Part shown: one piece after another, positions 34,850 to 42,109 of the stretch
Numbering within the stretch: the stretch's first letter is position 1
How the letters are laid out: every line of letters starts with the position of its first letter
Assembly (NCBI GenBank): GCA_046347635.1
Contig: JAXMFT010000003.1
Coordinates: 62,001 to 126,000, forward strand
Direction: 5' to 3'
DNA from: JAGVSZ01 sp019137045
GTDB lineage: Bacteria; Pseudomonadota; Gammaproteobacteria; Burkholderiales; SG8-39
DNA: 64,000 nt
The notes under the pieces: generated by a model
The model's input: the letters and a program-made list of their open reading frames with translations, nothing else
Database searches by the model: none
Told to the model about the DNA's origin: nothing
Translations under genes and position numbers: made by a program

Positions 34850-35944
34850 TCACCCGATGCGCCGCCCGGCGAGCATCCCGTGCAGGATGTGGTCGAGGGC
34901 CGACGTCGCCGCGCGCGCCGGCGCGCCGCGCTGCCTGGAGGCCCACACCGTTTCCGGGCGCGCCTGCAGGATGAAGATGTTGCCGCCCGCGGGCAGGTCC
35001 TTGTCCACCGCCCACTCGATGTCCATCGGCCGGCCGTAGTGGCCCTCGATGCGCTTGCCCATCTGCGCGAGCTCGATCACCTCCTCGTCGATGACCGACT
35101 GCACGGTCTGGCGCTCGAACGGCACGTCCTGGGCGCGCGCGCGCTGGGCGCCGAAGTCGACCGTGTAGCAGCGCTCCTTGCGCGAGATGGTGCGCTCGAT
35201 GATGTCGAGCGAGACCTTGTTGACCACGAAGTGGTCGGGCGTGACCTCGCCGGACACCACCGACTCCCCGAAGCCGAAGTTGGCGTCGATCGCGATCACC
35301 GAGCGGTCGCCGTTCGCCGGGTCGAGCGTGAACATCACCCCCGCGGCGAACGAATTGGCCATCTTCTGCACCCCGACGCTGATCGCGACCTGGTCGTGCG
35401 CGAACCCCATGCGCGCGCGGTAGGCGATCGCGCGCGCGGTGAAGAGGCTCCCCATGCAGCGCCGGACGTGCGCGAGCACTTCGTCCACGCCGCGGATCCA
35501 GAGGTAGGTGTCCTGCTGGCCGGCGAAGCTCGCCCCGGGCAGGTCCTCGGCGGTGGCGCTCGAGCGCACCGCCACCGGCGTCGCGGACAGGCAGCAGACG
35601 AGGCTGAGCCGGCGGTAGTGCTCCGCGATCAGGTCCTCGAGCGCGGCCGAGAAGGGGGTCGACTCGACCAGCGCGCGCAGCTCGCGGCTCCGCGCCTCGA
35701 GCGCGGCCAGGTCCTCGTGGTCGATGCCGGCGAGCGCGCGCGCGAGCTCGCCGGCGATGCCGCCCTCGCGGACGAAGCGGCGGAAGCCCGCGGTGGTGAG
35801 CGCGAAGCCGGGCGGGACGCGCACGCCGGCGTTGATCAGCTCGCCGAGCGAGGCGCACTTGCCGCCGACGAGCGCCACCGCCCCCTGGTTCACTTCCTGG
35901 AACCAGCAGAGCTCCGGCGCCGTGACGGCCGCGTCGCGTTGCAT
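34850..35944 (-). CDS. ppsB: PEP-synthase ATP-grasp domain protein, probable phenylphosphate synthase beta subunit
   Basis: A 364-residue protein equal to the N-terminal nucleotide-binding half of PEP synthase, with no phospho-His or PEP-binding domain. ALVGGKCASLGELINAGVRVPPGF at about 24-47, VAVRSSATAEDLPGASFAGQ near 124-143 and the terminal ILQARPETVW (about 327-336) are the ATP-grasp hallmarks. Its separate existence next to a gene for the remaining half is the distinctive split of phenylphosphate synthase: this subunit would transfer the beta-phosphoryl of ATP to the catalytic His of PpsA. Fifty-four bases downstream of ppsA. Confidence 0.85.
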   Translation of the reverse strand: MQRDAAVTAPELCWFQEVNQGAVALVGGKCASLGELINAGVRVPPGFALTTAGFRRFVREGGIAGELARALAGIDHEDLAALEARSRELRALVESTPFSAALEDLIAEHYRRLSLVCCLSATPVAVRSSATAEDLPGASFAGQQDTYLWIRGVDEVLAHVRRCMGSLFTARAIAYRARMGFAHDQVAISVGVQKMANSFAAGVMFTLDPANGDRSVIAIDANFGFGESVVSGEVTPDHFVVNKVSLDIIERTISRKERCYTVDFGAQRARAQDVPFERQTVQSVIDEEVIELAQMGKRIEGHYGRPMDIEWAVDKDLPAGGNIFILQARPETVWASRQRGAPARAATSALDHILHGMLAGRRIG

Positions 35945-35998
35945 GGATGTCGGCTCACGCGCCGCGCGGCGGTGTCGCCGCCGCGCGGCGCCGTTCCC

Positions 35999-37831
35999 CT
36001 AGCGCGCGATCGCCACCGCGCCGGTCGAGCCGTCCACCCTGAGCGTCATGCCGGTCTTGATGATCTTGGTCGCGTGGCCGGTGCCGACCACCGCCGGCAT
36101 CCCGTACTCGCGGCAGACGATCGCGGCGTGGCTCATCACGCCGCCCACGTCCGTCACGCAGGCCTTGATCTTGGCGAAGGCGGGCGCCCACGACGGCGAG
36201 GTGGTCGGTGCGACCAGGATCTCGCCCTCCTGCAGGGCGCGCACCTCGTCCACGGTCTTGCACACCCGCGCCTTGCCCTCGATGACGCCCGGGCTGCCGG
36301 CGAAGCCCTTCAGCTCGCTCACGCTCGCCGGGTCCTTGACCGCCTGGACCGACGCCCAGTCGGCGAGGGACTTGTTGGTCACGCCCCAGAGCACGATCGT
36401 GAACGGCTCGTTGATCACCTCGGGCGCGGTGCCGATCGCCGGCGGCGCGCTCCACTGGCGGAACTTCTCCAGCACGCCCTTGCGCCACGCGACCTCCTGC
36501 GGCCAGGTCTTCGCGCCGCGCGGCTTGACCCCGGTCGCCCAGGCGGTGACGACGTCCCACAGCGCCTGCTTGATCTCGTCGCGCCGCAGATACCACACGT
36601 CCTCGACCTCGGCGATGATCCCGTGCTCCTGCAGGATCGCCCCCACCTCGCGCACCTTGTTCCAGAAGATCGAGTGGAACCAGTGCTCGACGTAGAAGAG
36701 GTGGTTCTCGACGTAGGGGAACACGGTCTTCGCGGTCCCGAGCAGCTCGTCGAAGGTCTTGCGGTCCTCCTCGCTCTGGATCAGGGCGCGGTACTCGGCG
36801 GTGATGCGCTCGCGCTCGGCGCGCACCTGGGCCATCGGCCGCTCGATGCTCACCCCCTGCTTGAGCTTCTGGATGTAGGTCGCGATGCCCGAGAGCGGCA
36901 CGTTCATCGCGTCGTTCCAGCAGCGGTCGTGGTGGTACCAGCCGGTGCCGGTGGAGATGTAGAACCACGGGTCGCGGGCGCGGTCGAGATCGGCCAGCCA
37001 CTGCTGGCCCTGCGCCAGCTTCTTCAGCGCCGGCTCGACCTCCGACCACTCCTGGCTGAAAGTGACCGCCTGGTCCACGCCCAGCTCGATCGCCCGGCGC
37101 GCGAGCTTCTTCAGCTCCTCGTCGGACTGGTACATGATCACGTCGATGCCCGAGATCATCTGGGTGACGCGCTGGAGCGGGATGCTCGGGAACTGCTTCT
37201 GGACGAAGTCGAGGAAGAAGACGTACGCGGCGTACCCGAGGTTGAGGAACTCGAAGTGGTACTGCCAGCATCGGATGCCGAGGTTGATCAGGTCGTCGTA
37301 GGCCTTGATCAGGTGGAACCCCTTCGACTCGCCGAGGGCCTCGGTCACCACGCGGATGTCCTCCATCTCGGGCAGCTGCGGAATCTGCAGCGCCGCGAGC
37401 TCGTCGATGGTGTTCTTCATCTTCTGCTTCCACTTCTCCTCGAGCGCGTCCCAGTTCTTGTAGTAGTAGCCGGCGCGCTCCATGAAGTTGGGCACGCGCG
37501 CCTCGATCTCCTTCGGGTCGGCCACCGGCACCGGCGAGATGTACACGTAGCCGTTGATGATGCGGTGGTCCACGCCGCGCACCGGCGGCACCTGGAAGAT
37601 GCGGTTGTTGTACTGCGAGAGGGCGAGGTACCAGGCCTCGTCCCAGATGGTGTCGAACGGGTACAGCGGCTCCGGGTAGTGCAGCCCGTCGTAGAACCAG
37701 AAGGTCTTCTCCTCGTAGGCCTTGCGTTCCGGGTCGTCGGTCACGAACTGATACTGGTACGGATACATCCGCTCCCATCCCTCGGTCCCCGGGATGGTCT
37801 TGAGGTCGTGGGGGTTCGGAAAATTCGCCAT
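35999..37831 (-). CDS. ppsA: Phospho-histidine subunit of phenylphosphate synthase (alpha)
   Basis: A 610-residue (about 70 kDa) protein whose C-terminus is a PEP-utilising-enzyme mobile domain: DVGGVMSHAAIVCREYGMPA with the phosphorylatable His at 568. The long N-terminal part (start MANFPNPHDLKTIPGTEGWE) lacks the ATP-grasp domain, which is on ppsB. Size, His position near the end and pairing with ppsB agree with the alpha subunit of phenylphosphate synthase, which phosphorylates phenol. GGAGGAGAC lies directly before the ATG at 37831; an upstream in-frame start would run through the ribosome site. A consensus sigma-54 promoter lies 54 bases upstream, so expression should be induced by the neighbouring regulator. 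Confidence 0.87.
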   Translation of the reverse strand: MANFPNPHDLKTIPGTEGWERMYPYQYQFVTDDPERKAYEEKTFWFYDGLHYPEPLYPFDTIWDEAWYLALSQYNNRIFQVPPVRGVDHRIINGYVYISPVPVADPKEIEARVPNFMERAGYYYKNWDALEEKWKQKMKNTIDELAALQIPQLPEMEDIRVVTEALGESKGFHLIKAYDDLINLGIRCWQYHFEFLNLGYAAYVFFLDFVQKQFPSIPLQRVTQMISGIDVIMYQSDEELKKLARRAIELGVDQAVTFSQEWSEVEPALKKLAQGQQWLADLDRARDPWFYISTGTGWYHHDRCWNDAMNVPLSGIATYIQKLKQGVSIERPMAQVRAERERITAEYRALIQSEEDRKTFDELLGTAKTVFPYVENHLFYVEHWFHSIFWNKVREVGAILQEHGIIAEVEDVWYLRRDEIKQALWDVVTAWATGVKPRGAKTWPQEVAWRKGVLEKFRQWSAPPAIGTAPEVINEPFTIVLWGVTNKSLADWASVQAVKDPASVSELKGFAGSPGVIEGKARVCKTVDEVRALQEGEILVAPTTSPSWAPAFAKIKACVTDVGGVMSHAAIVCREYGMPAVVGTGHATKIIKTGMTLRVDGSTGAVAIAR

Positions 37832-37884
37832 GTCTCCTCCTCTCGGTTCCGGCACGAGGCGTCGCGCTCGATCGCGCTCCCTCT

Positions 37885-37899
37885 GCAACGACCGTGCCA
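37885..37899 (-). promoter_or_regulatory. Sigma-54 promoter of the pps operon
   Basis: On the minus strand TGGCAC (37894-37899), five bases, TTGC (37885-37888) followed by A: the complete -24/-12 consensus TGGCAC-N5-TTGCA, including the G after CAC. It lies 54 bases before the ppsA ATG and in the 355-base gap that separates ppsA from a divergent sigma-54 activator gene. This is the strongest regulatory signal in the window. Confidence 0.88.
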
Positions 37900-38056
37900 T
37901 CGCAGCGCACAACGCTCCTTGCGCGCCTGCGGCGAGTCGCCGTCCCGGCCCGGAGCGCGGGGCGTGGCGCGCCGCCCCGGCGCGCGCTGGACCGGCTCCG
38001 CATGCGCGGCGCCGCCCCGGGGCACGGCGGGCTTCGACGCGCCGCAGCGTGATGAT

Positions 38057-38072
38057 TTGATCAATTCGGGTC
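38057..38072. promoter_or_regulatory. Degenerate XylR/DmpR-type upstream activating site
   Basis: TTGATCAATTCGGGTC begins with a perfect left half of the XylR-family site (TTGANCAANT) but lacks the right half. It is 41 bases, about four helical turns, from the better site at 38098-38113, the paired arrangement typical of activators of this family. About 160 bases upstream of the sigma-54 promoter. Confidence 0.55.
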
Positions 38073-38097
38073 CGCGCGGAGCGAATCCGCTGACGGT

Positions 38098-38113
38098 TTC
38101 ATCAATTCGTCAA
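38098..38113. promoter_or_regulatory. XylR/DmpR-type upstream activating site
   Basis: TTCATCAATTCGTCAA fits the recalled XylR/DmpR consensus TTGANCAANTNNTCAA at all but one fixed position (C for G at the third base). It is about 200 bases upstream of the sigma-54 promoter and 74 bases before the start of the regulator gene, so it could serve both activation of pps and control of the regulator itself. Confidence 0.65.
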
Positions 38114-38186
38114 GTCTTTGAGTGAGATCACACGGCCGCGCGCGGTGCGGGCGTAAGAACGGGGCTCGACTCGGGCGGAGGGCCTC

Positions 38187-39905
38187 GTGACCCGGATGAG
38201 GAAGCTCGCGCAGCGCGGCCTCGGCGACCTGCGCTCGCAGGTGCACTTCTGCGCCGAGACCGGCCACATCTGGCTGCACGAGCACCGCATGCTGCTGGTG
38301 CACGCCGACGCCCAGGCGTCGCTGCGCAAGGAGCTGGTCGACACGCTCGGGCTGGAGCGGGCCAAGGGCCTGCTGACGCGCATGGGCTACGCGTCCGGCG
38401 TGCGCGACGCGGAGCTCGCGCGCGGCCGCACCGGCTGCGCGAGCGACGTCGAGGCGTTCATGACCGGCCCGCAGCTGCACACCCTCGAGGGCATCGTGCT
38501 GGTGACCCCGATCCGGCTCGAGGTGGACCGCGCGCGCGGGAAGTTCCACGGCGAGTTCCTGTGGGAAAACTCGTGGGAGGGGCAGTCGCACCGGCGCGAC
38601 TTCGGCATCCACCACGAGCCGGTGTGCTGGACGCAGATCGGCTACGCCTGCGGCTACACCTCCGCGTTCATGGGCCGCCCCATCCTCTACAAGGAGGTCG
38701 AGTGCGCCGGCGCCGGCGACGCGCACTGCTCGATCGTCGGCAAGCCGGTCGAGGAGTGGGCGGACGCGGCCGAGCACATGAAGTACTTCAACCCGGAGTC
38801 GATCGCCGACCAGCTGCACGACCTGCAGTCGCAGGTCGCGGAGCTGCGCTCGACCATCGGCGCGACGGAGCGGCTGCCCGGGGACATGGTCGGCGAGTCG
38901 GCCGGCTTCAAGCTCGCCTACGAGCTGCTCAAGAAGGCCGCCGGGACGCACATCACGGTGCTGCTGCTCGGCGAGACCGGCGTCGGCAAGGAGCTCTTCG
39001 CGCGCCGGCTGCACGACAGCGGGCCGCGCGCCGCCGAGCCGTTCGTCGCCATCAACTGCGCGGCGATCCCGCAGGAGCTGGTCGAGTCCGAGCTCTTCGG
39101 CGTCGAGAAGGGCGCCTACACCGGGGCGCAGGTGTCCCGCCCCGGGCGCTTCGAGCGCGCGCACGGCGGGACGCTGTTCCTGGACGAGGTCGGCGACCTG
39201 CCGCTCTCCGCGCAGGCGAAGCTGCTGCGCGTGCTGCAGGACGGCGAGGTCGAGCGCCTGGGCGACCACCGCACGCGCCGCGTCAACGTGCGCCTGGTGG
39301 CCGCGACCAACCGCGACCTTCAGCAGCTCGCCCGGGAGGGCCGCTTCCGGACCGACCTCTTCTACCGCCTGAACGCCTACCAGATCCGCATTCCGCCGCT
39401 GCGGGAGCGACGCGAGGACATCCGTCCGCTCGCCAAGCGGTTCCTCGAGAAGTACCAGGCGCTGCACGGCAAGAAGCTCGCCGGGTTCACCGACAAGGCC
39501 AAGAAGGCGCTGCTCACCTACAGCTGGCCGGGCAACATCCGCGAGCTGCGCCACACGATCGAGCGCGGCGTGATCCTCGCCCCGCACAACGGTAGGGTCG
39601 AGATCAACCACCTGTTCGCGTCCTGGGAGGACGCGGCCGCCGGGGAGCTCGGCCTGGACAGCCGCGGCGACCTCGACGTGCCCGAGCACGGCCCGTGCAA
39701 GGCGCTGTGCGAGGCGGTGCTCGCGGGGACGATGACGCTGGAGCAGGTCGAGCAGCTGATGCTCGAATCCGCGGTGAGCCGCGCGCGCGGCAATCTTTCC
39801 CTGGCGGCGCGCATGCTCGGGCTCACCCGGGCGCAGCTCGCCTACCGGATCAAGCATCGCGCGCCGGAGGGCGCCGGGCAGGCGGCCGCGACTGCGCCCG
39901 GGTGA
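38187..39905 (+). CDS. Sigma-54-dependent activator, XylR/DmpR family
   Basis: A 572-residue NtrC-superfamily activator. Residues about 15-190 form the XylR_N/V4R aromatic-sensing region, with the family Cys residues in VECAGAGDAHCSIVG; a short linker precedes the AAA+ domain with Walker A LLGETGVGKE near 270, the sigma-54 contact loop GAYTGA near 310 and Walker B GGTLFLDEVGDL near 330; a Fis-type HTH ends the protein (LSLAARMLGLTRAQLAYRIK, from 537). The GTG at 38187 has GGAGG seven bases before it; an ATG nine bases later is an alternative. Divergent from ppsA; phenol or a related phenolic is the likely inducer, as for DmpR and PoxR. Confidence 0.93.
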   Translation: MTRMRKLAQRGLGDLRSQVHFCAETGHIWLHEHRMLLVHADAQASLRKELVDTLGLERAKGLLTRMGYASGVRDAELARGRTGCASDVEAFMTGPQLHTLEGIVLVTPIRLEVDRARGKFHGEFLWENSWEGQSHRRDFGIHHEPVCWTQIGYACGYTSAFMGRPILYKEVECAGAGDAHCSIVGKPVEEWADAAEHMKYFNPESIADQLHDLQSQVAELRSTIGATERLPGDMVGESAGFKLAYELLKKAAGTHITVLLLGETGVGKELFARRLHDSGPRAAEPFVAINCAAIPQELVESELFGVEKGAYTGAQVSRPGRFERAHGGTLFLDEVGDLPLSAQAKLLRVLQDGEVERLGDHRTRRVNVRLVAATNRDLQQLAREGRFRTDLFYRLNAYQIRIPPLRERREDIRPLAKRFLEKYQALHGKKLAGFTDKAKKALLTYSWPGNIRELRHTIERGVILAPHNGRVEINHLFASWEDAAAGELGLDSRGDLDVPEHGPCKALCEAVLAGTMTLEQVEQLMLESAVSRARGNLSLAARMLGLTRAQLAYRIKHRAPEGAGQAAATAPG

Positions 39906-39933
39906 CGCGGCGCCGCGCGCCGCGCCGGCGGCG

Positions 39934-40781
39934 TCACACGTTGCGGTAGCGCAGCACCGCCTCCAGCGCAGCGCCGGCGATCGCCCGCGCCTTGTCGGAG
40001 ATCGTGTCGCAGTACTCGGCGCGGCCGCGCGGGTCGATGTCGCCGAGCTTGAGCCCGCGCTCGACGAGCGTGCCGGGACGGATGAGGCCGCGCAGCACCC
40101 CCGCGAGGCTCGCCGCGACCGGCTGCCCCGCGACCTCGCCGATCACCTCGCCCTGCGCGACCCGGTCCCCGATCGCGCGCTCCGACCGGAAGACGCCCGC
40201 CGCGGGCGCCCGGAGCACGCGCTCGTCCGTGTAGCCCGCGATCGCGCCCGGAACGCCGGTGTTGGGCTCCGCGCTCCCGGCGACGAGGATGCGCCCGAGA
40301 TCGTGGCCGCGGTTGGTCTCGATGACCAGGTGGCAGTCGGCGCCCGCCTCGAACCCCGGCCCGAGCGCGATCACGAGCGACGCGTCGGCTTGCGCGTGCC
40401 GGTGTTGCGCTTGGCGAGGATGGCGTCGATGACCACCTCGGGTTCGATCCGCGCGCTCCGCGCCCAGTCGTCGGTGCTCACCACCGCGAGCGCGCGCGCG
40501 CGCCAGGCGGCCTCGATCTCGACCCGGCTGCGCGCGCGCCACGCGCGCACGCCCTCGACCTCGGCCGCGCCCGACTCGAGCGCGGTGCAGAACGACACCC
40601 GCCGCCGCACGCACAGCGGGCTCGCCAGGTCGAGCAGGCAGATCCGCCGCAGGTTGGCCATGTACAGCCGCCAGGCGACCGCGCTCGCCATCTCGCCCGC
40701 GCCCTTCACCAGCACCAGCGGCGAGAGCACCCCGTCGGCCCGCCTCCGGGGCGGCGACGCGAGGGCGCCGGCCGCGCCCAT
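39934..40781 (-). pseudogene. yqeB: Selenium-dependent molybdenum hydroxylase accessory protein YqeB, one frame break
   Basis: About 282 residues of a YqeB/EF2563-type protein. The N-terminal half (LVLVKGAGEMASAVAWRLY, then PLCVRRRVSFCTALESGA) is the family signature; the frame is lost around 40390-40400, where one base seems missing, and the rest continues in another frame (ADASLVIALGPGFEAGADCH, then ETNRGHDLGR) to the stop at 39934. YqeB marks genomes that make a labile selenium ligand for molybdenum hydroxylases. Its ATG overlaps the stop of the PaaK-like gene, so it belongs to the HCR operon. Frame break is probably a sequencing error because the whole family length is preserved. Confidence 0.8.
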
Positions 40782-42109
40782 CAGGCGGTCTCGCGCACCA
40801 CCCGGCGCGCCTTGCCCTCGACGCGCGGCAGGCTGCCGATCGCGCACACCTCGACGTCCGGGGTCACCCCGACGCGGTACTTCACGGTCTCGACCAGGTA
40901 CTCGCGCGCGGCGTCGATGCGCGCGCGCGCGACCTGCTCGTTCGCCGGCTCGACGCGGATGCGCAGGTGGCGGCCGCTGCCCATCGGGGGCACCACCAGC
41001 TGCCACTCCTGCGAGAAGTCGTCCACGCCGTGCAGCAGGTTCTGCACCTGGGTCGGGAAGATGTTCACGCCGGCGAACTGGAACATGTCGTCGGTGCGGC
41101 CGAGGATCCCGCCGTCGAGCCGCAGGAACGTGCGCCCGCACTCGCACGTCTGGCGGTTGAAGCGCACCAGGTCGCGCGTGCGGTAGCGGATGAGCGGCAT
41201 GCTCTCGCAGCACAGGTTGGTGAGGACGAGCTCGCCCACCACGCCGTCGGGCAGCGGCGCCTGGGTCTCCGGGTCGAGCACCTCGGCGAGCAGCATGCTC
41301 TCCACCACGTGCGTGCCCTGGTGGCAGGTGCACTCGAAGCCGAAGTTGCTGATCTCGGTCGAGCCGACGTCGTCGAAGCACTCCGCGCCCCACTGCGACT
41401 CGAGCGCCTTCTTGGTGGCGAGCACCGCCGCGCCCGGCTCGCCCGCGGCCACGATCCTGCGGATCGGCGAGCCCGGCAGGTCGATGCCGTGCTTGCGCGC
41501 CGTCTCGGCGAGGTAGAGCAGGTACGAGGGCGTGCCGCAGACGACCGTCGCCCCCCAGTCGAGCATCGCGCGCAGGCGGTCCTTCGAGCTCAGCCCTCCG
41601 CCGGGGATCACCATCAGGCCGGCGCGCTCCATCGCCATCTGGAAGCCCCACCACGCGACGAAGAGACCGTAGTTGAAGGGGACGAAGAGCACGTCGTCCT
41701 CGGTCAGCCCGAACCCGCAGCGGAAGTAGCTGAACTGCTCGTAGAAGTTCTCGTGCCAGTCCTTGCGGCTCAGCATCACGCGCACCGGGCGCCCGGTCGT
41801 GCCCGAGGTCTGGAACACGCGCACCGCGTCCTTCGGCGCGATGCAGGCGAAGTCGCCCCAGGGCGGGAGCCGCTCCTGGCTCTCGCGCAGCTCGTCCTTC
41901 TCGGTGAACGGCAGCCGGCGCAGGTCCTCGAGCGTGCGGATCTCCTGCGGGACGACGCCGGCCGCGTCCAGCTTGCGCCGGTAGAACGGGCTGCGGCTGC
42001 GCACGTACCCGAGCTGCTCGCGCAGCAGGTCGAACTGGTGGCGCTCGAGCGCCGGGCGCGCCATGCGCTCCAGGCGCTCGTTCCAGTAGGTGATGCCCGC
42101 GACGCTCAT
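40781..42109 (-). CDS. PaaK-family aryl-CoA ligase
   Basis: A 442-residue phenylacetate-CoA-ligase-type enzyme. The start MSVAGITYWNERLERMAR, the LGYVRSRSPFYRRKLDAAGV region near 30-50, the P-loop FQTSGTTGRPVRVMLS near 95-110 and DDVGSTEISNFGFEC near 240 are typical, as is the zinc-type CECGR motif near 325. The catalytic Lys is in LPRVEGKARRV at the end. ATG overlaps the stop of the HCR large subunit (ATGA), so ligase and reductase are coupled; 4-hydroxybenzoate is therefore a likely substrate, giving the 4-hydroxybenzoyl-CoA that HCR would reduce. Phenylacetate or another aromatic acid cannot be excluded. Confidence 0.86.
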   Translation of the reverse strand: MSVAGITYWNERLERMARPALERHQFDLLREQLGYVRSRSPFYRRKLDAAGVVPQEIRTLEDLRRLPFTEKDELRESQERLPPWGDFACIAPKDAVRVFQTSGTTGRPVRVMLSRKDWHENFYEQFSYFRCGFGLTEDDVLFVPFNYGLFVAWWGFQMAMERAGLMVIPGGGLSSKDRLRAMLDWGATVVCGTPSYLLYLAETARKHGIDLPGSPIRRIVAAGEPGAAVLATKKALESQWGAECFDDVGSTEISNFGFECTCHQGTHVVESMLLAEVLDPETQAPLPDGVVGELVLTNLCCESMPLIRYRTRDLVRFNRQTCECGRTFLRLDGGILGRTDDMFQFAGVNIFPTQVQNLLHGVDDFSQEWQLVVPPMGSGRHLRIRVEPANEQVARARIDAAREYLVETVKYRVGVTPDVEVCAIGSLPRVEGKARRVVRETA

